A DNA stretch of 37,312 nucleotides from a virus: the IMG/VR virus record IMGVR_UViG_3300034111_000639, positions 1 to 37,312 of that record; one strand, given 5' to 3'. The notes under the pieces were generated by a model. That model was not told the DNA's origin and made no database searches. It worked only from the letters and a program-made list of their open reading frames with translations. This document shows, one piece after another, positions 22,174-30,505 of this stretch (position 1 is the stretch's first letter; each line of letters starts with the position of its first letter). The position numbers and the translations under genes were made by a program.

Positions 22174-23262
22174 ATGCCAGTAACGGCAGCACTTATCGGC
22201 GGCGGCGCCAGCCTTCTAGGCGGCATATTAGGCGGTAGTTCGCAAAAGAAAGCCGCACAAATTAGCGCAAACGCGCAACTAGAGGCTGCGCGCATCGCGG
22301 CGGATGCCGCTCGATTCCGCCCCGTTGGCGTAACTACCCGGTTTGGGCAGAGCCAATTTCAATTTGATCCCAGCGGTAATTTGACGGGTGCCGGGTATCA
22401 AATTGACCCGCGCCTAGCTGCCTATCAAGACCGCCTACAAGCGTTGTCCGAACAGCGATTGGGTGAAGCCGAAATGGCTGGCCAAGCCTACGCGCCGCTG
22501 CGTCAGGCTGGTCAGCAACTGTTTCAGCTGGGTGGCCAGTACATGGCAGAGACGCCAGAACAGGTCGCCGAGCGTTACATGGCGCGTCAGATGGATCTGT
22601 TGGCACCTAGCCGCGAACGGCAGTACGCGCAGTTGCAAAACCAGCTGTTCCAAACCGGCCGTGGTGGCTTAGCCGTTGGCGGCACCGGCATGCGACCAGG
22701 CGGTGGTGCTGGTCTAGGTGCGTCCAATCCGGAGCTGGAAGCGTACTACAACGCCTTGGCGCAGCAAGATGCGCAGCTGGCAGCCCAAGCGCAGCAGGAA
22801 GGCCAGCGTCAGTTGGCGTTTGGCACGGGTCTGTTTGGTCAAGGCGCAGGTTTGTTGGGCGGCTACGAGTCAGGTGTCACCGGCGCGCTAAATCCGTTCA
22901 CAACTACGCTAGGCGGCGTCTCGACGCTGGAGAGCCTGGGTATGCAGCCGCTGGATATTGGCGCTCAGCTGGGCGGCCGTGCAGCGCAGGCAGGTGGAAA
23001 CGTTGGTCAGTCACTGCTGCAGGGTGGATTAAGCGCGGCTAGAACAGTGCAAGCTGGGCAGTATGACCCAACGGCGATTGCATTGATGGGCTTGGGTAGC
23101 AATCCGGTATTTGGCCAAGCAGCTGCCGGTATGTTTAGCGGCACCGCTCCCAGCACAATGTCTACTACTGCCACCGCGCCAGCGGCATATTATTTACCTT
23201 CGTTTGGCCAAATTGCACCGCCGAGGGGTACGAGTGGATACCTTTACCAGCAGCCTCTTTAA
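22174..23262 (+). CDS. Internal virion / ejection protein 1
   Basis: A 362-residue protein. The N terminus is Gly/Ala-rich and hydrophobic (AALIGGGASLLGGILGG), the mark of phage ejection proteins that enter membranes. Then follow helical Gln-rich parts (YNALAQQDAQLAAQAQQEGQ) and a Gly-rich C-terminal half. AGGGG lies upstream. The order fibre, three internal proteins, lysis is typical of podoviruses; in P22 and T7 the analogous proteins leave the head with the DNA and form a channel through the envelope. Confidence 0.75.
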   Translation: MPVTAALIGGGASLLGGILGGSSQKKAAQISANAQLEAARIAADAARFRPVGVTTRFGQSQFQFDPSGNLTGAGYQIDPRLAAYQDRLQALSEQRLGEAEMAGQAYAPLRQAGQQLFQLGGQYMAETPEQVAERYMARQMDLLAPSRERQYAQLQNQLFQTGRGGLAVGGTGMRPGGGAGLGASNPELEAYYNALAQQDAQLAAQAQQEGQRQLAFGTGLFGQGAGLLGGYESGVTGALNPFTTTLGGVSTLESLGMQPLDIGAQLGGRAAQAGGNVGQSLLQGGLSAARTVQAGQYDPTAIALMGLGSNPVFGQAAAGMFSGTAPSTMSTTATAPAAYYLPSFGQIAPPRGTSGYLYQQPL

Positions 23263-23286
23263 GCTAAATAATGGTTAGGATAAGTT

Positions 23287-24756
23287 ATGGCAATCAGTAA
23301 TATCTTAGGTCTGTTTACGTCGCCTGAACAATATCAGGCGCAACAGTTAGCGCAGCAGCAGGCTAATGAACAGCAGCGCGCGATTAACTTTGCTGGGCTT
23401 GATCCTAGAGGACAAGCCGTCTACGGCACATTCTTGGGCGCCCAACAGTTAGGCCGTGGGTTTGCCGGTCTTCTGGGTGTGCAAGACCCACAGTTGCAAC
23501 GCATTCGTCAGCGCGATCAGCTCATGCAGTCGATTAATCCGGCAGACCCCGCGTCGCTGATGGCGGGCATTAAAGCCGCAACAAACGCTGGCGATCAAGA
23601 GCTGGCGCTGACGTTGACTGACTTCATGAATAAGCAGGGCAGCGAGATGGCGCTGGCTGCGCAACGAACAGCTCAAGCTAATCGTGAACGTACTCAGGCG
23701 CTGCCTGCAGGCATTCAAGAAGCTGCGCGTATTGCTGAGATAGAAAGAACCTTGGTTGGGCTGCCTAAAGAAAGCGCTGAATACATTGCGTTGACCGCTG
23801 AAAAAGGTAGGTTGCAGCGTTCAGCTCGAGCCGCAACAGCTACGCAAAGTGAGAGAGATGCAACGGCGTACGCAAATACGATAAGCGATGATCCTGAGTC
23901 GAAAGCATGGCAGACCGCATATAAAGAGCGGCTGGATAGATTGCAGTTGGGCGCTGAAGGCGCACCAAAAATTAGCTCTGAAGCACAAAAGTTAATTGAC
24001 GCCGGTTATATACCTGGGTCGCCATCGTTCGTAGATATGATGGATAAGATAATAGCGAAAGGTTTGGCTGAAAAAGAAGAGAAAGGCCCGGCGTTTGGCG
24101 CGGACAGAGAAGCTATTGCTGCTGAACTCTACGGGAAGCCATTTAAGGACTTAACTCAATCTGAAAAAGCAAAAGTTAATGCACGTAAAGAGGCCGAAGA
24201 TAATACGAGAGCGGAGCGAGGCGCGGCTAAACTTGTAATGCCTGGCCAAACTAAAGAAGGACTGAAAGGCGTATCTTCGTTCAGAAACGAAGTTATCCAA
24301 ACAATAAAGCCATTCCGCGATACGGTAACGGCAACTGATAACGCTATAGTCAACATAAATGACGCCATAAAAACTAACAACTTTGTGTCATTTAACGCTG
24401 CGCGCGTTCAGTTGGCTAGGGCTTTAGGTGATAGCACGTTAAGCCGTAAAGATATTGAGCAGGCTGGTGGCGATCCATCGCTTATCGGCGGATTTTTCGA
24501 CGCTACTTCCACCCTGTTTACTGGTACGCCCAGTGTGGATACCCAGAAAAAGATTCAGTCCACGCTCAAGGCTATCCGTAAAGTTGCGCGCGATAAGGCT
24601 ACTAACGAATTGGATCGCCAGCGTAAACTTGGTATACGCGCCGGCTATACAACTGAAGACGTCGATTTGGCGCTAGACTTCCCAGAATTTAAAGGTACTG
24701 GAGCTAAACCGGGCGGCGTTAACAAAGCGGTCGATTTTAATGCCTTACCAAAGTAA
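23287..24756 (+). CDS. Internal virion / ejection protein 2
   Basis: A 489-residue, mostly helical protein rich in Ala, Gln and Lys. Early segments AQQLAQQQANEQQRAINFAG and DPRGQAVYGTFLGAQQLGRG are typical of ejection proteins; the middle is charged and coiled-coil-like (AARIAEIERTLVGLPKESAE). The C-terminal part (VQLARALGDSTLSRKDIEQA, RKVARDKATNELDRQRKLGI) resembles internal proteins of other podoviruses. AGGATAAG precedes the ATG. Position and composition support the role; no enzyme motif is seen. Confidence 0.7.
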   Translation: MAISNILGLFTSPEQYQAQQLAQQQANEQQRAINFAGLDPRGQAVYGTFLGAQQLGRGFAGLLGVQDPQLQRIRQRDQLMQSINPADPASLMAGIKAATNAGDQELALTLTDFMNKQGSEMALAAQRTAQANRERTQALPAGIQEAARIAEIERTLVGLPKESAEYIALTAEKGRLQRSARAATATQSERDATAYANTISDDPESKAWQTAYKERLDRLQLGAEGAPKISSEAQKLIDAGYIPGSPSFVDMMDKIIAKGLAEKEEKGPAFGADREAIAAELYGKPFKDLTQSEKAKVNARKEAEDNTRAERGAAKLVMPGQTKEGLKGVSSFRNEVIQTIKPFRDTVTATDNAIVNINDAIKTNNFVSFNAARVQLARALGDSTLSRKDIEQAGGDPSLIGGFFDATSTLFTGTPSVDTQKKIQSTLKAIRKVARDKATNELDRQRKLGIRAGYTTEDVDLALDFPEFKGTGAKPGGVNKAVDFNALPK

Positions 24757-24768
24757 TAAGGATATGTA

Positions 24769-27492
24769 ATGGACGTTACGCTACCTAATGGTCAAGTCAT
24801 AAAGAACGTGCCGGATGGCACCACGCAGACCGAAGTCATGCGTCGTGCAGTTGCGGGCGGCCTAATTACGCAGGAAGAGGCGCAGCAAGCGTTAGCTGGC
24901 CCACGTCGTCAACCTTTTGCGCCTACGCTAACCGACTTAACGGCCGAGTCTGCGCGTCTTGGCTTAACTAATACGCCCTCGTTCCTGTCTGGCCTTGGAA
25001 ATATTTTAGCTAATTACGGCATTAATCCAATCAGCCCTAGCGGGTATGTCAACCAGAGACAACCAAGATTCGCTACTGCGGGTGAAGCATTTGCGCAAGG
25101 TGAAAAGACCGTTCGCGAACCTTTAATGAATATGCTAGGTAGCACAGGTGTGCGGCCATCAACTACCGGCGAAGCTATTTATAGTGGTGGTGTTCAGGCC
25201 GTAACCGATCCGTTTAGCTATTTGTTTGGCGGCACAGGTTTGTTTCGTGGCCCAGTAGCGCGCGTTGTAGGCGCGCCAGTCGAACAATTTGGTATCGGCG
25301 TGGGTGCGCAGGCTGGTGTTGAGACAGGCCGTGCAACTGGCCTTCCTGGTGCTGAATTTGTGGGTGGGCTGCTGGGCGGTGGCCTTACTGCTTACGGTAT
25401 GGGCCAAAGCCGCCGCTTAACCGACTTAACCGGTAAAGGGCTGTCTTTAGCCAACAAAAAAGTTAAGGATCTGACTGGCACGGTGCCGCAAGACGAGATG
25501 ATGCGCGACGTCAATACGCGTATCAACAACATCTTTGCCGCTGCAGCCGCTGCCGATCCTAACTTTATGACTGTGCTGGAAAAAGCGTCTAAGGCGCAGC
25601 AGAGCGTGTCGCTTAAAGCACCAGGCGCGCCGGCCGTGCAGCTGCCATTGAACGCGCTGTTGATGGACAACCCCGTCATCAACAGCTTTATCCAGAACTT
25701 ATCCTCTCGCGATCCTAAATTTCAAGCGTTGTATGGCTCGCAGTTTGAAGCCGCCAAAAACGCTTTGCGCCAAAATCAACTCCGTTTGTTCGGTGATCCT
25801 AGCCAAGTTAATTTAACTGGCATAAGCCGTGCTGACGCTGCTGCACAAGCAAGAGCCACTGAAAAATCGGTGGCGCGACAAGTTCGCAGCTTGGATCAGC
25901 AAATTGCGGATGCTTACTCTGGTCAATCTATCGATCCTACGGCGTTTGGAACCCGCGTTGAAACTTTGCTAGAAACTAAAGCCAAAGCAGCGCGCGACTC
26001 TACTGCGCCGCTGTACAAAGAAGCGTTCGATCTGGCTGCCAAGAATAATGTCGTATTGCCTGCGGCAGCGGTGGATGACGTCTATTCGTTTGTCACCAGC
26101 GAAACTAACCGCGACATATTCAACAAGTTTCCTACACTGTACGGTTTGGTCGAGAGACGATTCCGTCCAAAAGCTACGGAGCCAAGCCCTATTCTGACAG
26201 CCGAAGGCCAGCCCGCCACGCCTGGCGGCGTAAAGTTCTCAGACGTCAGCCCCGAGGCGTTGGATTCATTGAAGCGTCGCATCAATAAGGATTTGCGTAC
26301 GACAAACAATACGGATCAGATTCGATTCCTGACCCTGCTCAAAGAAAAGGTGTCGGGCCATATCGACAATCTCAACCCCGAGTTTGTCAACGCCTACCGC
26401 AACGCGGATAACGCCTATCTGCAGCGAGTTGGCCTGCCGTACAACAGTGAAACGATCAAGAATATCGATCGTAAAAAGTTTGTCGAGACGGTCGCGCCTG
26501 CCATTATCGGCAACCGCACTAATGTGGACGACTTGATCCGCGCAACGGGTGCTGACGGCGAGCGTCTGGCGCGCGATGCGTTCTACGACAGCTTTACTAC
26601 GGCAGCGTTGAAGGACGGCGTTCTCGACCCGAAAGCGGCCAATAAGTGGCTGTCTAAAAACGCAACCAAGATGACGTCGATCCCAGGCTTAGAAACTGAG
26701 ATGCGCGGCACGATAAATAACGTGCAGGACTTGGTCAACCGTCGCACGGCCTTGGAAGCTAATTTCCGTCGTGTGACCGGCGACCAAGTCGTTCGCGAAG
26801 GTGGATTCGCCAACGCTAACGATTTGGTGTCTAAACTGTACGGCGATATTAGCTACACAAACAAGTTCATGTCGCAGTACGGTGCCAATAAAGACGCCGT
26901 CAATGCCGTTCGGTCGTTCATGCTGGACGATTTGCTTAACGCCAGCGATCCAAAAGCTATGTTGACTGACCGGACAAGAGCTGCTGTGTTTAACCGCGTC
27001 TTCGGCCCAACCTATGCGCAGAAAGTTGGCGATTTTGTAGAGGTATCCCAGCGCTTGAGCCGGGACCCATCTAACGTGTCGTTCCGTGGGGAGACGATAC
27101 CCAAGACGCCGATCGAAGAAATGACGGGTATTCCGCCTGAGATGATTCTCTCGCGTATTAACAACCCCGTATCTGGAAAACTGTACGCCATAACGTCGCT
27201 CTTTAGTAAGTGGTGGGCTGGCAGCGTGGCTAGGTCTACGGAAGAAAAGCTTAAAGCTATCCTGCTAAACCCCGTTGACGCGCAAAGAATTTTTGCGTCG
27301 ATACCCAATAAAGAAGGCGCGTTCGACCCTAAAAAGCTCAACGCGGCGGTTGATATCGGTAAGAAATACGGTTTGGATTGGATTGCAGAAGCAACGGCTA
27401 ACGTTGCGTCGGGCGCGGCCAGAGGCGTCTATCGCGCTGGCGTGTCAGAAGCGCCAATTCCTGTAGCCGAGCCTGTCGATATGGAGGAGTAA
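24769..27492 (+). CDS. Internal virion / ejection protein 3 (largest)
   Basis: A 907-residue protein. The N terminus (MDVTLPNGQVIKNVPDGTTQ, then TEVMRRAVAGGLITQEEAQ) is a short domain found at the start of several large phage internal proteins. A Gly-rich hydrophobic segment follows (EFVGGLLGGGLTAYGMGQ, about residues 192-209), then long helices (QIADAYSGQSIDPTAFGTRV and many others). No lytic transglycosylase motif was found, unlike in some podoviruses. AAGGATATGTA precedes the ATG. It is the third member of the ejection set and the longest gene of the genome. Confidence 0.75.
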   Translation: MDVTLPNGQVIKNVPDGTTQTEVMRRAVAGGLITQEEAQQALAGPRRQPFAPTLTDLTAESARLGLTNTPSFLSGLGNILANYGINPISPSGYVNQRQPRFATAGEAFAQGEKTVREPLMNMLGSTGVRPSTTGEAIYSGGVQAVTDPFSYLFGGTGLFRGPVARVVGAPVEQFGIGVGAQAGVETGRATGLPGAEFVGGLLGGGLTAYGMGQSRRLTDLTGKGLSLANKKVKDLTGTVPQDEMMRDVNTRINNIFAAAAAADPNFMTVLEKASKAQQSVSLKAPGAPAVQLPLNALLMDNPVINSFIQNLSSRDPKFQALYGSQFEAAKNALRQNQLRLFGDPSQVNLTGISRADAAAQARATEKSVARQVRSLDQQIADAYSGQSIDPTAFGTRVETLLETKAKAARDSTAPLYKEAFDLAAKNNVVLPAAAVDDVYSFVTSETNRDIFNKFPTLYGLVERRFRPKATEPSPILTAEGQPATPGGVKFSDVSPEALDSLKRRINKDLRTTNNTDQIRFLTLLKEKVSGHIDNLNPEFVNAYRNADNAYLQRVGLPYNSETIKNIDRKKFVETVAPAIIGNRTNVDDLIRATGADGERLARDAFYDSFTTAALKDGVLDPKAANKWLSKNATKMTSIPGLETEMRGTINNVQDLVNRRTALEANFRRVTGDQVVREGGFANANDLVSKLYGDISYTNKFMSQYGANKDAVNAVRSFMLDDLLNASDPKAMLTDRTRAAVFNRVFGPTYAQKVGDFVEVSQRLSRDPSNVSFRGETIPKTPIEEMTGIPPEMILSRINNPVSGKLYAITSLFSKWWAGSVARSTEEKLKAILLNPVDAQRIFASIPNKEGAFDPKKLNAAVDIGKKYGLDWIAEATANVASGAARGVYRAGVSEAPIPVAEPVDMEE

Positions 27493-27493
27493 G

Positions 27494-28204
27494 ATTGACC
27501 CGCTCACCCTTCTGGCCGCAGCCAACGCGGCAGTGGCTGCAGTCAAGAAAGGATGCCAGCTTTACAAAGACATTAAAGGCGCGGCAGGCGAGGTTAAGGA
27601 TGTACTGGATGATCTAAAGACGCAGTTTGGGAAGATACAAAACCCAACGAACGCGCAGAAAGTCCAATACAACGAAGAAGTAGTGCGGGTGCAGGAGATT
27701 GCCAAGGCCGACCCAAACGATGTGTTTATTCAGATCGGCAACGATCTGGGCGCCTTAATGGATGCGTATGACGACATTGGCAAGGCATTCTTGGCGCAAG
27801 AGGCGGAAGCTGCAAATGTGTACACAGGCAAGGATTCGATCGGCAAGCGCGCGCTGAACCGCGTCATCATCAGAGCCAGGCTTGACGCGATGCTGGTTGA
27901 ATTGCGCGAGACAATGGTTTACAGAGCCCCGCCTGAACTGGGTGACTTGTGGGGCAAGTACGAGAAGATGTGGAAGCAGATCGTCATTGAGCAGGACGAA
28001 GCGCACAAGCGTGAGACTGCAAAGATTCAGATTGAGGCGGCAAAAAACCGCAGGCTTGTAAGGAAAAGGAAGGAAAACGCGGTATGGGTTGGGGTAATCC
28101 TTTTGCTCGTAGGGTGGTACGTAGGGATCCTACTCCTGCTTCGGGCGAGTCAGACGTACCGTGGAGCCTTCTCATCGCCGTGGTGGTCTTGTGTTTTGTG
28201 CTAG
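27494..28204 (+). CDS. Membrane-anchored protein with probable AUU start
   Basis: The reading frame begins two bases after the previous stop with ATT GAC CCG; GGAGG (27483-27487) lies exactly six bases before this ATT. No ATG or TTG in frame fits, and the only other candidate, GTG at 27533, has no ribosome site and would cut off the conserved-looking N terminus DPLTLLAAANAAVAAVKKGC. With ATT as start the protein has 236 residues: a hydrophobic N terminus, a helical body, a basic stretch (KNRRLVRKRKENA) and one TM helix (VWVGVILLLVGWYVGILLLL). It precedes the lysis genes and overlaps the next one by 121 bases in another frame. Function unknown. Confidence 0.7.
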   Translation: MDPLTLLAAANAAVAAVKKGCQLYKDIKGAAGEVKDVLDDLKTQFGKIQNPTNAQKVQYNEEVVRVQEIAKADPNDVFIQIGNDLGALMDAYDDIGKAFLAQEAEAANVYTGKDSIGKRALNRVIIRARLDAMLVELRETMVYRAPPELGDLWGKYEKMWKQIVIEQDEAHKRETAKIQIEAAKNRRLVRKRKENAVWVGVILLLVGWYVGILLLLRASQTYRGAFSSPWWSCVLC

Positions 28205-28335
28205 TGATCGCGCTGCCGGTAATGGGTGTGATGTACATGGACATGAACAATGCGCTGTATCGGGCTGCGGAAGAAACCCGCAAGATGAAAGAGCTGCGGA
28301 TAAAAGTTTTACGAGAAATGAGGGGTGACGAATGA
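28084..28335 (+). CDS. Small membrane protein, 83 residues
   Basis: One strong TM helix (WSLLIAVVVLCFVLVIALPV) near the middle and a charged helical C terminus (YRAAEETRKMKELRIKVLRE). AGGAAA lies about nine bases before the ATG. The first 121 bases overlap the 3' end of the previous gene, which also codes for a TM helix there. The stop overlaps the holin start by ATGA. It probably belongs to the lysis cassette, perhaps as a holin regulator. Confidence 0.65.
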   Translation: MGWGNPFARRVVRRDPTPASGESDVPWSLLIAVVVLCFVLVIALPVMGVMYMDMNNALYRAAEETRKMKELRIKVLREMRGDE

Positions 28336-28619
28336 ACGAGACAACTGACTGGATGACGACGAAGTGGCGTCCGATGATGGCGATTACTTACATGATTATT
28401 TGCCTGTGCGACTTTGTTCTGTTTCCTATCTTGTGGACGATTGTGCAGTTCTGGGAAACGCAAGCGGCTAATGACGCCTTCCGTGAGTGGACTTCTTTGA
28501 CGCTGCAATCTGGCGGTTTCATCCACATCACCTTTATGGCAATCCTTGGAATCTCTGCTTGGACGCGTGGCCAAGAAAAAATCGAAGCCATTAAATCTGG
28601 AAAGACTGAAGATGCCTAA
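28332..28619 (+). CDS. Holin (3-TM family, putative)
   Basis: A 95-residue membrane protein. Hydrophobic helices are RPMMAITYMIICLCDFVLFP, a neighbouring ILWTIVQFW, and GGFIHITFMAILGISAW; the N terminus WRPMMA and the charged C terminus (GQEKIEAIKSGKTEDA) match the three-TM holin family of phages and gene transfer agents. AGGGG is the ribosome site. It is followed at once by Rz/Rz1 and endolysin, so its job is to permeabilise the inner membrane at the time of lysis. Confidence 0.8.
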   Translation: MNETTDWMTTKWRPMMAITYMIICLCDFVLFPILWTIVQFWETQAANDAFREWTSLTLQSGGFIHITFMAILGISAWTRGQEKIEAIKSGKTEDA

Positions 28620-29112
28620 CCCATACGTTATCGTCGGTGCGCTTGTTTTTGCTATCTGCTCATATTTCTACGGGCACCATACAGGTGTGCAGGTAACCAA
28701 GGCGGAGTGGGAAGCGGAGAAAGCCACAGCGGCGATTGAAGCGGGCAAAGCGCTGGACAAAGCCAACAAAGAAGTCCGTGAGCTAGAACACTTATTGGCG
28801 AACACACAAAACAAAGTGGAGAAGGTCTATGTTGACAAAGTTAGAACAGTGGAAGTGGAGCGCAAGCAGCTTGTTGATGTTGCTCGTACTGACGGGTTGT
28901 TCATCGACGCCGCGTGTCCAGACAATAGTAACCCCGTGCCCAACGCTGCCCCCAGTACCAGCAGCGATCATGGAGGAAAGAAAGCCCGACTTTCAGGAGA
29001 GGCTGCGGAAGCTCTTATCGCCATCGCAGCAGACGCCGACGAAATCACCCACCAACTAACTGCCTGTCAGGAGATACTGAGAAATGAAAGAGAACTTCGA
29101 CGAAGCCCTTAA
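28612..29112 (+). CDS. Rz: Rz-like inner-membrane spanin
   Basis: A 166-residue protein with an N-terminal TM helix (YVIVGALVFAICSYFYG) followed by a long coiled coil (WEAEKATAAIEAGKALDKAN, KEVRELEHLLANTQNKVEKV), the plan of Rz i-spanins. The start at 28612 has GGAAAG upstream and overlaps the holin end. The Rz1 lipoprotein gene lies wholly inside it in another frame. Together they would bridge the periplasm and fuse inner and outer membrane in the last step of lysis. The end overlaps the endolysin by 29 bases. Confidence 0.82.
   Translation: MPNPYVIVGALVFAICSYFYGHHTGVQVTKAEWEAEKATAAIEAGKALDKANKEVRELEHLLANTQNKVEKVYVDKVRTVEVERKQLVDVARTDGLFIDAACPDNSNPVPNAAPSTSSDHGGKKARLSGEAAEALIAIAADADEITHQLTACQEILRNERELRRSP
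28829..29059 (+). CDS. Rz1: Rz1-like outer-membrane lipoprotein spanin (nested)
   Basis: A 76-residue protein read from another frame inside Rz. It has a lipoprotein signal (SASSLLMLLVLTGC) with lipobox LTGC, Cys24 being the lipidated residue; the mature part is rich in Pro and Thr (TPRVQTIVTPCPTLPPVPAA), as in Rz1. GGAG lies seven bases before the ATG. The full nesting inside Rz is a known architecture. It proves a two-membrane (Gram-negative) host. Confidence 0.85.
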   Translation: MLTKLEQWKWSASSLLMLLVLTGCSSTPRVQTIVTPCPTLPPVPAAIMEERKPDFQERLRKLLSPSQQTPTKSPTN

Positions 29113-29596
29113 AGCTATCCTAAAACACGAAGGCGGGTTTGTTAATCATCCTAAAGACCCAGGCGGCATGACGAACTTGGGCGTCACCAAGAAAGTGTGG
29201 GAAGAATGGGTCGGCAAAGCTGTTGGCGAAAAAGAGATGCGCGCGTTGACCCCGGCTACAGTAGGACCGATGTACCGCAAGAAATACTGGGATGCGGTCA
29301 AGGCCGACGAGCTGCCAACGGGCCTAGACTATCTGATGTTCGACTTTGCGATCAATGCGGGCCCAGGCAGAGCGATCAAGACAATGCAGAAAGCGATCGG
29401 GACAAACCCTGATGGCGCCATCGGCCCCAAAACCATGCAAGCGTTGAAAGACGCTGACCAGAAAGATCTGGTCGCCAAATTTAGCATGGAAAAGGAGCTG
29501 TTCTACAAGTCGCTCCCGACGTTCGCAACCTTTGGTAAAGGCTGGATGCGTCGGGTAGCAGAGGCGCAATCACATGCGGTGACGATGCTGGCGTAA
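29084..29596 (+). CDS. Endolysin, GH108-type muramidase
   Basis: A 170-residue protein. The N-terminal motif LKHEGGFVNHPKDPGGMTNL (about residues 13-32) is the signature of glycoside hydrolase family 108, with catalytic Glu16. The second half (AIGTNPDGAIGPKTMQALKD) is the associated peptidoglycan-binding domain. No signal peptide is seen, so release depends on the holin. It is the last rightward late gene; its end overlaps by 27 bases the convergent leftward membrane protein gene. Confidence 0.9.
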   Translation: MKENFDEALKAILKHEGGFVNHPKDPGGMTNLGVTKKVWEEWVGKAVGEKEMRALTPATVGPMYRKKYWDAVKADELPTGLDYLMFDFAINAGPGRAIKTMQKAIGTNPDGAIGPKTMQALKDADQKDLVAKFSMEKELFYKSLPTFATFGKGWMRRVAEAQSHAVTMLA

Positions 29597-29758
29597 CTGC
29601 CGGCAGATCTCACGGTCGCGCGCTGACATGTCAGGCGCGATCTCCGCCACACCGCACTCAGCAGGCGTAGGCCGCCGGGGCTCTGGTACGAAGAACGCCA
29701 GAAAGCCCACGGTGGCTACTACAATCGCCGCGTAATAGACGAGAACAAGTTCTTTCAT
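29570..29758 (-). CDS. Small membrane protein, 62 residues
   Basis: One N-terminal TM helix (MKELVLVYYAAIVVATVGFL, then AFFVP) and a polar tail (EPRRPTPAECGVAEIAPDMS, then ARDREICRQLRQ) with two Cys. Proteins of this form are common in environmental phages, by memory; function unknown. Its ATG overlaps the stop of the previous leftward gene as ATGA, so it lacks a clear ribosome site of its own. It is the last gene of the leftward helicase-nuclease operon. Confidence 0.7.
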   Translation of the reverse strand: MKELVLVYYAAIVVATVGFLAFFVPEPRRPTPAECGVAEIAPDMSARDREICRQLRQHRHRM

Positions 29759-29937
29759 ACGCTGAGCAGCCGGCCAAACAACTTCACCACAGACGACTCC
29801 TGCTGTGGCTTAGACCCCAGCATGATGTCCTGCACGAATCGCTCTTCTGGCGTTGATGGCCGCGAATAGAACTGCGGGATGTAATGCGCGCCGATCTTGG
29901 GTGGTTCTTCTCTAATAAAGTATCCATCACGTAGCAT
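29755..29937 (-). CDS. Hypothetical protein, 60 residues
   Basis: Not recognised. The ATG at 29937 is preferred, since AGGAGG lies exactly seven bases upstream; ATGs at 29943 and further upstream are too close or too far. The sequence begins MLRDGYFIREEPPKIGAHYI and has a helical end (SSVVKLFGRLLSV). It overlaps the preceding zinc-ribbon gene by 11 bases and the following one by four. Confidence 0.65.
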   Translation of the reverse strand: MLRDGYFIREEPPKIGAHYIPQFYSRPSTPEERFVQDIMLGSKPQQESSVVKLFGRLLSV

Positions 29938-30172
29938 TGTCATTCCTCCTATCTTCGTTTGCGCGGCGAACGTCAACAACTTTCTTTTTTATCAACGCCG
30001 CCTCGTCATTAGTATAGATCGATTTCCCCACCATTACGTTGCCTGCTATCCACACCTCTGCTGAGTAGGCATTGTTCTTGCATACTGAACACTTGCGCTG
30101 CCGCCGGACGCCGCCTGGCTGCTGGATGGTATTCACAACAACAGTTTTACCGCCACACTGCATGCATTTCAT
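29927..30172 (-). CDS. NrdR-like zinc-ribbon protein
   Basis: An 81-residue protein. Residues 1-31 (MKCMQCGGKTVVVNT, then RRQRKCSVC) form a CxxC...CxxC zinc ribbon like the N-terminal finger of NrdR, but there is no ATP-cone domain, so it is only a finger-type protein. The rest is polar and basic (ALIKKKVVDVRRANEDRRN). GGAGG lies about ten bases upstream, and the ATG overlaps the previous stop. It may be a regulator or part of a nucleic-acid complex together with the helicase. Confidence 0.7.
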   Translation of the reverse strand: MKCMQCGGKTVVVNTIQQPGGVRRQRKCSVCKNNAYSAEVWIAGNVMVGKSIYTNDEAALIKKKVVDVRRANEDRRNDNAT

Positions 30173-30363
30173 GGACGCACTGCCTCCGCAAGTATCTCGA
30201 GCCGTTCACGCGAATCGCGCAAGGCGCAGTAGCGCTGATGTAGGCGTTGTAAATGCGAGACACGCCGCTCGTTTATACGTTCGCTGTTAAGCATTGCAAG
30301 CACTTCGTCTTCTGAAAGCGCTGCTAGGACGTCATTTAGTTTTCGCCAACTTAATTTTTTCAT
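30169..30363 (-). CDS. Hypothetical helical protein, 64 residues
   Basis: Not recognised. GAGG lies about eight bases before the ATG at 30363. The sequence is helical and charged (KLNDVLAALSEDEVLAMLNS, then RVSHLQRLHQRYCALRDSRE). It overlaps the 57-residue gene by 32 bases and the zinc-ribbon gene by four. Its tight packing suggests co-translation with them. Confidence 0.65.
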   Translation of the reverse strand: MKKLSWRKLNDVLAALSEDEVLAMLNSERINERRVSHLQRLHQRYCALRDSRERLEILAEAVRP

Positions 30364-30505
30364 CTTCTATCCTCTTTTGTATGTGTGCTACTTCTTCTAA
30401 CGCGCGCACAAACGTGCGGTGCGCTTGCGTTGATTCTTTTTCCCGTTGCTTGGTAGACAGTAAAGCTACCTTCAACTTGGCTTTCCAATAATCCAAACCG
30501 CTCAT
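30332..30505 (-). CDS. Small coiled-coil protein, 57 residues
   Basis: The sequence starts MSGLDYWKAKLKVALLSTKQ and continues as a charged helix (FVRALEEVAHIQKRIEDEKI). GGAGG lies seven bases before the ATG at 30505, inside the helicase gene, and the start overlaps the helicase stop as ATGA. It is a good gene by its ribosome site and junctions but too short for many gene finders. Function is unknown; a helicase partner is possible. Confidence 0.65.
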   Translation of the reverse strand: MSGLDYWKAKLKVALLSTKQREKESTQAHRTFVRALEEVAHIQKRIEDEKIKLAKTK

